From the NCBI GenBank assembly GCA_011390335.1, contig JAABSO010000001.1, positions 62,001-126,000 of the forward strand: 64,000 nucleotides of DNA, in the 5' to 3' direction. Position 1 is the first letter of the stretch. The number at the start of each line of letters is the position of its first letter. The notes beneath the pieces were generated by a model. The model ran no database searches. It was not told the origin of the DNA and saw only the letters and a list, made by a program, of their open reading frames with translations. The position numbers were made by a program, and so were the translations under genes. Below, piece by piece: positions 1 to 8,098 of the stretch. Source of the stretch: Desulfotignum sp. (GTDB lineage: Bacteria > Desulfobacterota > Desulfobacteria > Desulfobacterales > Desulfobacteraceae).

Positions 1-1
1 A

Positions 2-269
2 CAGGAATATTTCCTGTCGCTCTGGCTCGGCTATACAGAGTTATCAGGCGATCCCGGGCTGCGGCAGGCGGTTGCAGCATTGTACGAAAATATCACCGCC
101 GACCATGTCCTTGTGCATGCCGGGGCATCATCTGGACCGCTTTTTTACAGACCATGCTGACCTTTTCAAATGGTATCAGCCCAAAGCCGGTTCAGTCGCC
201 TTCACAGGTCGCATTCCTGCGATTCCGGATCCCGCAAGAAAACAATCCGTTAAACAACTATGTCGTTAA
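2..269 (+). pseudogene. Remnant of a class I/II PLP aminotransferase
   Basis: The frame open from base 2 reads like the N-terminal half of a fold-type I aminotransferase, with LWLGYTELSGDPGLRQAVAALY followed by ITADHVLVHAGA, the usual 'GDPxLRxAIAxLY...ILVTAGA' region. It hits a stop near base 160. A second frame (72-269) then shows DLFKWYQPKAGSVAF, a stretch typical of the later part of the same family. The two pieces are in different frames and the lysine-bearing centre between them is missing, so the gene has an internal deletion. Its 5' end lies outside the window. The family call is good; the substrate cannot be told. Confidence 0.6.
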
Positions 270-318
270 CTGTCTTTAATCATGGGTATTCAAATACGTT
301 TTCATTTTCATTCCAAAC

Positions 319-334
319 TGGCATATGATTTGCA
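319..334 (+). promoter_or_regulatory. Sigma-54 (-24/-12) promoter candidate for fmdB-nifU
   Basis: The sequence TGGCATATGATTTGCA has GG at 320-321 and GC at 332-333, exactly 10 bases apart as in the -24/-12 consensus TGGCAC-N5-TTGCA. It lies about 100 bases before the fmdB-like start, in the gap left by the decayed aminotransferase. No activator site was recognised nearby. Confidence 0.5.
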
Positions 335-432
335 GATCAATTTCAGAAACGGTATCACCAAGTGGCTGTTTCACGGGTACAGAGTCAAAGGAAACAACAT
401 AAAAAAATACTGATTGTTAAAGGATAAATCTC

Positions 433-687
433 ATGCCCTTATTTGATTTCATATGCAATGACTGCGGCCGAACCAGCGAACTGCTCATCGCCAGTACCGG
501 GGACGAACCCAGGTGCTCCGCCTGCGGAAGCAGCAACCTGAGCAAACAGATATCGGCCCATTCCGCCATGTCCGGCCCGGCAAAATCAAGAAAACCCGGA
601 CTGGGGGATACGGCCTGCTGCGGCTCGGCACCCGGACAGGCCTCTGGATGCGCAGGCCCCGGAAGCTGCTGTGGAAAAGTGTTCTAG
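433..687 (+). CDS. FmdB-family zinc ribbon protein
   Basis: This 84-residue protein opens with MPLFDFICNDCGRTSE and continues with a second CxxC (CSACGSS). Together they form the four-cysteine zinc ribbon that defines the FmdB/putative regulatory family. The C-terminal tail is rich in Gly, Ser and extra cysteines (ACCGSAP, GSCCGKVF), as is common in this family in anaerobes. A weak SD (AAAGGATAAATCTC) precedes the ATG. The stop is 2 bases before the NifU-like start, so the pair is probably cotranscribed from the -24/-12 promoter upstream. The molecular role of the family is not settled; regulation of C1 or metal metabolism has been proposed. Confidence 0.8.
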   Translation: MPLFDFICNDCGRTSELLIASTGDEPRCSACGSSNLSKQISAHSAMSGPAKSRKPGLGDTACCGSAPGQASGCAGPGSCCGKVF

Positions 688-689
688 CC

Positions 690-1127
690 ATGGACAAACT
701 GGATGCATTTTTGGATAATCTCCAGAACGAAATTTTCGAAGAAGCCAGGCAGGCCCTTGGTGAAAAAGGATTTCACCGGTGGCGCAACCCCAGATTCTGC
801 GGCCGGATGGAAAACCCCGACGGCCATGGCCGCGTTACCGGGGAATGCGGCGATACCATGGAAATCTACTTTAAATTTAAAGACAACCGTGTGTCTCACG
901 CCTCCTATGTCACGAATGGATGCGCCGCAAGTTCCATCAGCGGTTCCTTTGCTGCCGAACTGACCCTGGGAAAGAATCCGGATGAACTCACCGACATTAC
1001 AGATGAAAAAGTCCTGGAAACTATCGGCAGATTACCGGAAAAGGACCAGCACTGTGCCGGCCTTGCCGCAAGAACAGTCCAGGAAGCACTTACCGATTAC
1101 ATGATCAGGCAACTCAATAATCGGTAA
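690..1127 (+). CDS. NifU/IscU-like Fe-S cluster scaffold protein
   Basis: This 145-residue protein matches the N-terminal scaffold domain of NifU/IscU. It has three conserved cysteines in the expected contexts: NPRFCGRMENPDGHG followed by GECGD, VTNGCAASSIS, and a later QHCAGLAARTVQEAL. Such proteins assemble Fe-S clusters and pass them to apoenzymes. It lacks the Nfu and ferredoxin domains of full NifU. The ATG at 690 is chosen because it follows the fmdB stop by 2 bases and begins the conserved domain; a longer overlapping frame from 513 is the fmdB shadow. The 3' end overlaps the convergent acyl-CoA dehydrogenase by 14 bases. The pairing with FmdB suggests a specialised client, which is an inference. 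Confidence 0.85.
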   Translation: MDKLDAFLDNLQNEIFEEARQALGEKGFHRWRNPRFCGRMENPDGHGRVTGECGDTMEIYFKFKDNRVSHASYVTNGCAASSISGSFAAELTLGKNPDELTDITDEKVLETIGRLPEKDQHCAGLAARTVQEALTDYMIRQLNNR

Positions 1128-2919
1128 GGTATTCAGGATCCATGTCCAGGGTCAGATGATCTCCATCCATGAGCCGTACAGACAGGCCATGGATTTTGGG
1201 CAGTTCATATCTGAAAAAATAGTGCATGGCAAACAGCTTGCCTTTGTAAAACTGCTCCTCCTTTCTGGAAGGGTTTTCAGCCAGTGCCTTTTCTGCCGCG
1301 ATCCCCTGGATCAGCCACTGCCAGGAAACCACGATCAGAGCGAAAAATTCCAGAAACAGGGCAGCATCCGCTAAAAAGGCATCAATTTTCCCTTCTCCGG
1401 CAATTTTAAAGCAGACTCCGGCCACGGTCTCAAGTTGTTTTTTTGCATCTGCCAGGGCCTGAACCGCATGTGCCAGTCCGGGAAATGCTTGTGCCGTCTG
1501 AATGATTTGATCCAGTTCTTTAAGAAAAAGGAGCCCGGCCTTTCCATTTTTCATGACCAGTTTCCGGCCCAGAAGGTCCATTGCCTGTATGCCGGTAGTC
1601 CCTTCATGGATGGGATGAATCCGGATATCCCGCAGATACTGTTCCACCGGAAAATCCTCACAATACCCATATCCCCCGAAACACTGGATGGCGCTGCTGG
1701 TGGCCAGGAATCCGTATTCAGAGGGAAATGTTTTGGCAACCGGTGTCAGCAGATCCAGCAGCAGCTGGTACCGTTCCTTTTCATCCCCGGCGGACACCCG
1801 GATCAGGTCCGCATACATGGCGCATTGCAGAATCAAAGAAAACCCGCCCTCTACGACCGATCGCTGAAACAGCAGCATCCGCTTGACATCGGCATGTTCT
1901 ATAATGGGTACCTGCGGTGCCATGGGATCTTTCCGGGTAATCGGTCTGCCCTGGGGCCTGTTTTTTGCGTAATCCAGGGCCGCATAATAGGCAGCCGAGG
2001 CAATGGCGCAAGCACCCAGACCCACCAGGACTCTGGCCTCATTCATCATCTGGAACATATGGGAAAGACCTTTGTTTTCCTCCCCCACCAGCCATCCATG
2101 GCAATCATCTTTTTCGCCCATGGACAACTCCAAAGCAGGTATACCCCGTCCCCCCAGCTTATGGTAAACAGCTGCGGTGGTGACATCATTGGAAACCAGA
2201 TTTCCCTTGTCATCCAGCCGTTTTTTGGGCACCACGAACAAAGAGATGCCTTTGGCACCGGAAGGGGCGTTTTCGATCCGAGCCAGCATCAAATGCACCA
2301 CATTCTCCGCCCCGTCATGGTCTCCGGCGGATATAAAGGTTTTGATGCCTTTGATTTTAAACCGCCCATTGCCGTCCCTGGAAGCGATGGTGGTGATATC
2401 GGACAGGGAACTTCCCGCCTGGGGCTCGGTCAGGGCCATGGTACCCTGCCACCGGCCGGCCAGCATGTTGGGCACATAGGTATCTATCAGGTGCCGGCTG
2501 CCGAAAGAGGAGATCAGTTCCGCTGCGCCGGCGGTCAGCTCGGGATAGGCAGAGGCTGAATAATTGGCAGCCGCAAACACAAAGCTTGCGGCAGACCGGA
2601 TAATCAGCGGGATCTGCTCCCCGCCATGGGATTCCGGGAATCCTGCGGCAATCCACCCGCCCTGACCGAATTCGGCCATGATTTTTTTCACGGCCCTGTG
2701 CACCTTTACCTGTCCATTTTCAAGCACCGGCGGGTTTTGGTCCATCTCTGCCAGAACCGGATACATCAGCTGGGTAGCCAGCTTTACGGCCGCATCCGTC
2801 ACCATATCAAACATTTTAGGGGTATGCCGATCATAGTACGGATATGTCGTCAGTGAATCTGCATCAAACACTTCCCTGATCATGAACCGGATATTCCGGG
2901 TGCTGACAAATCGGGTCAT
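1114..2919 (-). CDS. Acyl-CoA dehydrogenase (about 600-aa FadE-like type)
   Basis: This is a 601-residue flavoprotein that would oxidise an acyl-CoA to the 2-enoyl-CoA and reduce ETF. Visible landmarks are MALTEPQAGSSLSDI and KGIKTFISAGDHD (FAD and substrate region), CFGGYGY, and IHEGTTGIQAMDLLGRK, whose Glu is the usual catalytic base position. The length is that of the long acyl-CoA dehydrogenases with an N-terminal extension and an extra C-terminal helical domain, rather than the 380-aa short-chain enzymes. The start follows the DUF362 stop by 12 bases and has a GGGGGC-type SD, so the two form an operon. Chain-length specificity cannot be read from sequence. Confidence 0.9.
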   Translation of the reverse strand: MTRFVSTRNIRFMIREVFDADSLTTYPYYDRHTPKMFDMVTDAAVKLATQLMYPVLAEMDQNPPVLENGQVKVHRAVKKIMAEFGQGGWIAAGFPESHGGEQIPLIIRSAASFVFAAANYSASAYPELTAGAAELISSFGSRHLIDTYVPNMLAGRWQGTMALTEPQAGSSLSDITTIASRDGNGRFKIKGIKTFISAGDHDGAENVVHLMLARIENAPSGAKGISLFVVPKKRLDDKGNLVSNDVTTAAVYHKLGGRGIPALELSMGEKDDCHGWLVGEENKGLSHMFQMMNEARVLVGLGACAIASAAYYAALDYAKNRPQGRPITRKDPMAPQVPIIEHADVKRMLLFQRSVVEGGFSLILQCAMYADLIRVSAGDEKERYQLLLDLLTPVAKTFPSEYGFLATSSAIQCFGGYGYCEDFPVEQYLRDIRIHPIHEGTTGIQAMDLLGRKLVMKNGKAGLLFLKELDQIIQTAQAFPGLAHAVQALADAKKQLETVAGVCFKIAGEGKIDAFLADAALFLEFFALIVVSWQWLIQGIAAEKALAENPSRKEEQFYKGKLFAMHYFFRYELPKIHGLSVRLMDGDHLTLDMDPEYLTDY

Positions 2920-2931
2920 TTTAGCCCCCTT

Positions 2932-4248
2932 TCAGATTGTATAATAGGATGCATCAAACTCCGGGCGGCCTTTAAACCGCTCCATCATAAACGCCCCTGC
3001 CATTTCAAAATTGGTTAAAACAGACGGGTCCACATCGATGCCGATGGACTGCAATGCACTGGCCGCCTGGATTGGATCCGGTGGACACCCCTTGATCCTG
3101 ACAATTTCCTGGGGACCGTCATGGTCTTTGTTGCGTGTGCACATGCACTGTCCCACCAGAATGCTTTTTTTCATGCCGACAGAAGGCCGCAGGCGCTTGC
3201 CGGTCAGAAACTCCACAGAATCAAACGGTTTCCCCTTATAAGACATGGATATGATGGTCAGCAGCATGCCGATCAGCGGCGTGCAATAGGTGCACAGGGT
3301 TGCATCAAATTTATGAAATGTCAGCCCCTTGATGCCCATTTTTTCCATGCCCAGGGGCAAGGTATTGTCCTCATTATAGGGGAAGGTAAACTTGTGAAAG
3401 GCGGCCACATCATCAATGGATTCACCCTTCACCGATATTCCTGACAGATCGGTGGACAGCCCGGCATCGGCGGCGGCCTGCTTTAGATAGGGAATGTCAT
3501 CTGGATCATGTCCCAATACCCTGGCACCCACCAGATCCGCGGCCACCGGATGAGACGATGCAATAACCAGATCGCTTTTCCGTGGTTTCCCGTCAAAGGA
3601 CGGTCCCCGCTCAAGGCTGTAAATTCCATCAATAATAGTGGCGGAGGGCGGTATCAGACGGGGAAGGCGTGAGATCATGTAATCCAGATCTTTTTCAAGG
3701 TCCGCACTGTGGCATTTTTTCCGGGAACTGACATTGAGAAACCCTTTGAGGTTTTTGATTCCCAGGCTGACCCTGACCTGTGCATGGGTTTTCAATACCG
3801 GCAGATTAACCAGAAAATCCGATGCCATCAGATCGGTATTGACCTTGAGTGACATCCCATCACCGATATCCACCGTGTCAAAGGGCCGTTCCCATACATC
3901 CCGCAGCTTCACCCCGTATTTTTGTTTGAGCTTCAGATAGCCCAGACCTGCAAAGGCTTTCTGTCCGATACAGGTGTCTTCGGGAGTCATCTGGAGGCTG
4001 CCCTCCACAATGGCAATATCATTGATCCCGTATTCTTTGAGCAGAAGAACCGTCTCCTCCATGATAGTACTGGTGGTGATCACCCCCCATTTGGGGAACG
4101 GCCCGTTGAGCCAGGCCACAATGTTGGGCTTGATCACCACTCTGGCGTTTCTGGGAAGATGTGCAAAGGCATCGGCCAGTTCAACGGCTTTTTGAACAGT
4201 GCCGGCATGTTTTTCAAACCGGCAGACTGCTGCTTTGACAGGGCTCAT
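2932..4248 (-). CDS. DUF362 domain protein
   Basis: This 438-residue protein is of the DUF362 type. It has NARVVIKPNIVAWLNGPFPKWGV near the N-terminus, then FLVNLPVLKTHAQVRVSLGIKNLKGF in the middle, the two signature blocks of the family. Further cysteines lie in LCTYCTPLIG and GQCMCTRNKD, followed by KGCPPDP, which could bind metal or a cluster. The family's biochemistry is not established; members often sit with ferredoxins or oxidoreductases. It is probably cotranscribed with the acyl-CoA dehydrogenase 12 bases downstream and is separated from the M23-like gene upstream by a terminator. Confidence 0.8.
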   Translation of the reverse strand: MSPVKAAVCRFEKHAGTVQKAVELADAFAHLPRNARVVIKPNIVAWLNGPFPKWGVITTSTIMEETVLLLKEYGINDIAIVEGSLQMTPEDTCIGQKAFAGLGYLKLKQKYGVKLRDVWERPFDTVDIGDGMSLKVNTDLMASDFLVNLPVLKTHAQVRVSLGIKNLKGFLNVSSRKKCHSADLEKDLDYMISRLPRLIPPSATIIDGIYSLERGPSFDGKPRKSDLVIASSHPVAADLVGARVLGHDPDDIPYLKQAAADAGLSTDLSGISVKGESIDDVAAFHKFTFPYNEDNTLPLGMEKMGIKGLTFHKFDATLCTYCTPLIGMLLTIISMSYKGKPFDSVEFLTGKRLRPSVGMKKSILVGQCMCTRNKDHDGPQEIVRIKGCPPDPIQAASALQSIGIDVDPSVLTNFEMAGAFMMERFKGRPEFDASYYTI

Positions 4249-4314
4249 GGATTTTCTCCTTTTGTCATTCTCTACCAGTACCGGCGGCTGAGGTCAATAT
4301 CAAAAAATCCCTGT

Positions 4315-4365
4315 AAAAAAGACCTGGCGGGATTCTGATCCGTTATGGACCCGAACCCCGCCAGG
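4315..4365 (-). terminator. Rho-independent terminator after the M23-like gene
   Basis: A perfect 9-bp stem (CCTGGCGGG at 4323-4331 with CCCGCCAGG at 4357-4365) is followed on the minus strand by TCTTTTTT. It lies between the M23-like stop and the DUF362 start, so DUF362-acyl-CoA dehydrogenase probably has its own promoter. Confidence 0.7.
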
Positions 4366-4388
4366 GGCTTTTGCTGACTGGTTACCTG

Positions 4389-5051
4389 CTAAATTCTGAA
4401 CAAAGACAACGGAGACGGGCAGAGCTGATCCATGACTGCCAGGTCGTTCTTTGAACAATAGCCTTTGGACACCCAGCCTTGGTCATATCCTTTCTGTGTG
4501 ATGACCTGGAGGTGGGTGTGAAAGAACCAGTAGCCGTTTTCATGGAAATCGCCGATAAAGGCAAACACCTCGCCGGCGGCAAACCGGTCCCCCGGGGCGG
4601 GCAGCTTTTCCTTGTTCAGATGGCCGTAAAGGCTGTAAAAGGTTTCAAAACCTCCGCTGTCATGCCGCAGCAGCACGTTGCCCCCGTAATTGCCCTGGCC
4701 TTCTTCATACCCGCTTTCCTGGACCACGCTGTCCAGGGGGGCATGCAGCGGGGTATCCAGGTCCACGATGATATCCAGTCCCAGGTGAAAATACCGGAAT
4801 TCCTCTTTCATCTGTGGATACTCGGACAATATGGTTTCTCTGTCTTCCAGATAGGAAGCCAGTCCCCAGGAATGCCGACCTTCCATGGTCCGGTCCAGCC
4901 AGGCCTGGAATGCTTTCTGATCCATTACATCCACTGCATCGAACACAGAAGATCCCACAGACAGGTCCACAATCAGGGGATTGCCTTTCAATCCCCTGAA
5001 CACCGGTGCAATCTCAACATCTTCACAATAGGCGATATACGGGTATTTCAT
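4389..5051 (-). CDS. M23-family (LytM-like) metallopeptidase domain protein
   Basis: This 220-residue protein contains the lysostaphin/LytM fold signature: FHLGLDIIVDLDTPLHAPLDS, then YSLYGHLN, then FHTHLQVI, which give the His and Asp metal ligands (HxxxD and HxH). Such domains cut peptide cross-bridges of cell wall, though some are inactive scaffolds. No signal peptide or membrane segment is visible, so either export is unusual or the domain has another cytoplasmic role. It begins at MKYPYIAYCEDVEI. The gene is isolated: a REP-like repeat lies upstream and a terminator downstream. Confidence 0.7.
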   Translation of the reverse strand: MKYPYIAYCEDVEIAPVFRGLKGNPLIVDLSVGSSVFDAVDVMDQKAFQAWLDRTMEGRHSWGLASYLEDRETILSEYPQMKEEFRYFHLGLDIIVDLDTPLHAPLDSVVQESGYEEGQGNYGGNVLLRHDSGGFETFYSLYGHLNKEKLPAPGDRFAAGEVFAFIGDFHENGYWFFHTHLQVITQKGYDQGWVSKGYCSKNDLAVMDQLCPSPLSLFRI

Positions 5052-5072
5052 GCCATGCTTCCTTATGTGTGT

Positions 5073-5162
5073 GGGGTCAGGCTTGCGTTATTGGCATTAT
5101 CTGTGCCTTCTTTGGTTCACAACGGCTCTGGTGGATAACGCCAATAACACAAGCCTGACCCC
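5073..5162. repeat. REP-like inverted repeat (23-bp arms)
   Basis: Arms at 5073-5095 and 5140-5162 match at 22 of 23 positions in inverted orientation, with a 44-base centre. Each outer end reads GGGGTCAGGCTTG. This type of sequence is familiar from palindromic elements near REP-associated tyrosine (Y1) transposases; that link is from general knowledge and no such transposase is present here. The element lies between the M23-like start and the KamA-like stop. Confidence 0.6.
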
Positions 5163-5199
5163 GTTCTCTGATAATCAAGTCATCTGTATCTTTTTTTGG

Positions 5200-7668
5200 C
5201 TATGACACCACAAAATCATTGGTTTTTATCATCCCGGGCACAGGCACCACCGGGTGTCCGTCATCTGATACTGTGACCCCTTCAGGATACTGAAACTGCG
5301 GATCCATGCTTTTGTAATACACCTCATCATAACAGCCCAGTTTTGCTTTCACAGCATCGCCTTCCCGGATAAAAGAGGAGGTCAGGCCATAATCCACCTC
5401 TCCCAGGGGGGTGGCAATGATATACCGGGGGATCTCTCTGCCGGAACCTTCCCGCCGGACCCTGGTGGCAATGTCGATAACATCAAAGGAGTCGATGGGA
5501 TGGTCCGCATTCCAGTCTGCCTGAACCGGCAGGCCGGCCACATACAGGTGATGAAATTCAATGCCTGCACTGCGCAGGGTATAGGCCAGGTCATGGATCT
5601 TTGCATCATTGTCATTGACCCCGCCCAGCAGGGGCACATTGGCATACACGGTGATGCCCTTGTGATTCAGACGGCGGGTGACGGTGGCATGATCCGGGGT
5701 CAGATCGGTATCCACCACAAACCAGGTGTCTATCTCCAGGCGCAGGGGCTGCACCACGGACAGCCTGTTTATATCACCCAGAACATTAACCTTTGACCGG
5801 GTAAAGGCCAGCGGATCAGTGGCCAGTTTCATGGAGCGCACCCGCAGGGCATTGACATGGGGAATCTTTGAGAGCTGGTCAGCCATCTTTCGGATCTCAA
5901 ACAGATTGTCCACCGCCTCACCTGACACCAGGACATCTGTGATCCGGTGATCCTGTGCAATATAGGCCATTTCAGCCTCTCCAGCCCAGGGCTGGAGGCA
6001 CACCCGGGTTTCATGCACCCGGGACAGGCCGGTAAGGCCGGTGTGCACAATGGATGTGCCGGTCTGAAGATTTTCAACCAGAGATGCCTGGAGGCGGTCC
6101 AGATCTTCCGGGGATGCCATAGGATTCACCGGTGCCGTCTTTTTGGGGCGGTTGCCCACCAGGTAATCATCATTGCCGATTTTGGCCATATACTGGATAT
6201 CGATGGTGCCTTCGTCATTGACCCGGATATTGGTCAAAGAATTGGCCAGGGGCGCAAACGCCTTGAAATATGCCGGGGTATAGGGGGTCCTGATCCAGAT
6301 GAAATTCTCATTGTCTGCGACTTTTTCCACGGCCCAGCCGCTGGAATACCAGTCCATTTTGCCGATGGGCGTGGCGGTGCAGATCCTTGGGATCACCCGG
6401 TCGGACAGGTGGGCCCGCAGATCCATGGCCATGTCAATGCCGTCGGACAAGGGTTTCCAGTAAATGGAATTGCCGTGGATGGGGCTGCACGGAATATAAA
6501 TATAGTGCAACTCGGCCCCGGCCCCCCGCAACAAACCGAACAGACGCACCAGTTCCGGTCCGGTATCATTGCAGTCACTCAGAAAAGGGGTCTGGATGTA
6601 CACGGAGATCCCGTTTTTCACCAGATCGGAGATAATGTCCAGGCTCTCCGGGGACACCTCATCCGGATGGATAAAATGGGTGGCCACTTCCATGCGCTTG
6701 CCGTTCCTGTTCAGCTCCAGGCTTTTCTGTTTGACATATTTGAGATAATCCCCTTCCTTTTCCAGGAACAGTTCCGGATAGTAGGCAATGGAGCGGGTGG
6801 CCAGGCGCAGGGTCTGGACATGCTCCACTGCCATGAGGCCGTCAATGGTGGCAGCCATGTTTTTTCTGTTCATGAAAGGATCACCGCCGGTAATGACGAT
6901 CTCCTTGATGGAGGGGGAAGCTTCTACATGGGCCACCGCCTTCATCACATCTTCGGGGGTGGGATTTTGCTCGTTCCTGGAATCTTTGTGTTTTCTGAAG
7001 CAAAACCTGCAGTAGACCGGGCAGCTCATGTTCAGCAGAAAAATCACCCGGTTCTGATACATCTGCTCCAGCAGGCCCTCATGGAACTGACCGATCCAGG
7101 TATTGGTATGACCGATATTTTCCAGTTCCTCCACAAAGGGCAGGTACTGGTAGGCCACATCCCGGGATACCATCATCTGCCGGACGGTGTGGCGGGACAA
7201 CCGCACCGGATATTTTTCAATCACCGCCTGGAGATCATCCCTGTCCGCATCTGGAATTGCATGGTTTGTCAACGTCACAAGCTGGTCTGTGTTTTTTACG
7301 GACACATATCCATGGCCGGTAATCACCTGCTCCAGTATGGCCACCAGCAGCATATGGGGCAGGGTTACCCCGTTGATGGTCAAGGTCTGCCCCTCGCCCC
7401 TGGCAATGGACGACAATACGGCCTTGAAAAAATCTTCGGAATATCCCTCAAACCCGGTGGCTGCCAGAAGATTTTCCCATTTGCTCCGGCCGTTGCCCTG
7501 TTTGATGATGTTAACAAATTCGCTGCCGCAGAACTGGGCATTGCCGTAAATTTCCAGAAATTCCCGGGCACCCGCTTCCAACTGAGAAAGCGGCACAGAT
7601 TTTTGTTCTTTTGAATAATCAAACCGGATCTCTATGGTTTTGTCTGTTATGGTTCTGTTCGTTTTCAT
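5200..7668 (-). CDS. KamA-family radical SAM protein with a second, cluster-less barrel
   Basis: This 822-residue protein is twice the length of lysine 2,3-aminomutase-type enzymes. The first half has the radical SAM motif CPVYCRFC (Cys 216, 220, 223), then EIVITGGDP near 260, and ends in TATPIGKMDW with Lys 437 near where KamA enzymes carry the PLP lysine. The second half repeats the layout: DVLVSGEAVDN near 580, YANVPLLGGVNDND near 680, then IATPLGEVDYG with Glu 757 in place of the lysine. It has no CxxxCxxC. So the protein looks like a catalytic barrel fused to a degenerate copy. The start at 7668 is the ATG with an AGAGG SD just after the preceding gene's stop; the frame is open further upstream but is non-coding in character there. 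The substrate is unknown; the Pot-type transporter upstream suggests an amino acid or polyamine. Confidence 0.8.
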   Translation of the reverse strand: MKTNRTITDKTIEIRFDYSKEQKSVPLSQLEAGAREFLEIYGNAQFCGSEFVNIIKQGNGRSKWENLLAATGFEGYSEDFFKAVLSSIARGEGQTLTINGVTLPHMLLVAILEQVITGHGYVSVKNTDQLVTLTNHAIPDADRDDLQAVIEKYPVRLSRHTVRQMMVSRDVAYQYLPFVEELENIGHTNTWIGQFHEGLLEQMYQNRVIFLLNMSCPVYCRFCFRKHKDSRNEQNPTPEDVMKAVAHVEASPSIKEIVITGGDPFMNRKNMAATIDGLMAVEHVQTLRLATRSIAYYPELFLEKEGDYLKYVKQKSLELNRNGKRMEVATHFIHPDEVSPESLDIISDLVKNGISVYIQTPFLSDCNDTGPELVRLFGLLRGAGAELHYIYIPCSPIHGNSIYWKPLSDGIDMAMDLRAHLSDRVIPRICTATPIGKMDWYSSGWAVEKVADNENFIWIRTPYTPAYFKAFAPLANSLTNIRVNDEGTIDIQYMAKIGNDDYLVGNRPKKTAPVNPMASPEDLDRLQASLVENLQTGTSIVHTGLTGLSRVHETRVCLQPWAGEAEMAYIAQDHRITDVLVSGEAVDNLFEIRKMADQLSKIPHVNALRVRSMKLATDPLAFTRSKVNVLGDINRLSVVQPLRLEIDTWFVVDTDLTPDHATVTRRLNHKGITVYANVPLLGGVNDNDAKIHDLAYTLRSAGIEFHHLYVAGLPVQADWNADHPIDSFDVIDIATRVRREGSGREIPRYIIATPLGEVDYGLTSSFIREGDAVKAKLGCYDEVYYKSMDPQFQYPEGVTVSDDGHPVVPVPGMIKTNDFVVS

Positions 7669-7669
7669 G

Positions 7670-8059
7670 TCACGCCTCTTTTGCCTTGTATAAATAATAG
7701 ACCGTGTCCTTGGGAAACCCGTATCCCATGACCTGGCCCAACACTTCATCTTCGTTGCCCGTCCCGATGCACACCACCAGATATTCTCTTTGCAGGTCTG
7801 CATCCATGACCTTTTTCCAGGTGTAGCCATGTTTCTCAAAATAGGCATATGCTACATGGGACGGATCAAAAATGGATCCATCTCCCTGTTTCAGGTCATT
7901 TTCAAAAATTATATAACTGGCCCCTGGATCCAGGGTCTGTTTGATCCACACAAAACTGCCGTGGATGGGGCTGTTATGAAAGCTATCCGTCACCGGAGGT
8001 CCATTCCCTCCTTTGCCGCGCGCAATTATCCTGTGAGAATGGCGCAAGGCTCTATCCAT
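7670..8059 (-). CDS. Uncharacterised protein coupled to the KamA-like gene
   Basis: I do not recognise this 129-residue protein. It is soluble, with no signal peptide or membrane segment. It has a conserved-looking stretch DSFHNSPIHGSFVWIKQTL, then SHVAYAYFEKHGYTWKKVMDADLQREYLVVCIG and a C-terminal GYGFPKDTVYYLY. Its stop lies one base before the KamA-like start, and the SD of that gene lies inside this one, so they are translationally linked. The ATG at 8059 is preferred; a TTG seven codons earlier is possible. It could be a subunit or a substrate-handling partner of the double-barrel enzyme, but only position supports this. Confidence 0.6.
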   Translation of the reverse strand: MDRALRHSHRIIARGKGGNGPPVTDSFHNSPIHGSFVWIKQTLDPGASYIIFENDLKQGDGSIFDPSHVAYAYFEKHGYTWKKVMDADLQREYLVVCIGTGNEDEVLGQVMGYGFPKDTVYYLYKAKEA

Positions 8060-8098
8060 TCTTTCGTAATGCCAGCACAAAAAAACTGCTGTGCTATG

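Noticed and set aside
513-1127. Longer 204-aa start for the NifU-like protein
   Set aside because: The extra N-terminus is the fmdB gene read in another frame; the IscU domain begins at the ATG at 690.
1435-2559. Open frame of 374 codons on the plus strand
   Set aside because: Antisense to the acyl-CoA dehydrogenase; no recognisable protein features and unusual His/Gln-rich composition.
5947-7614. Open frame of 555 codons on the plus strand
   Set aside because: It lies fully antisense to the KamA-like gene, whose protein has clear motifs. The frame is a by-product of its codon use and its translation shows no domain.
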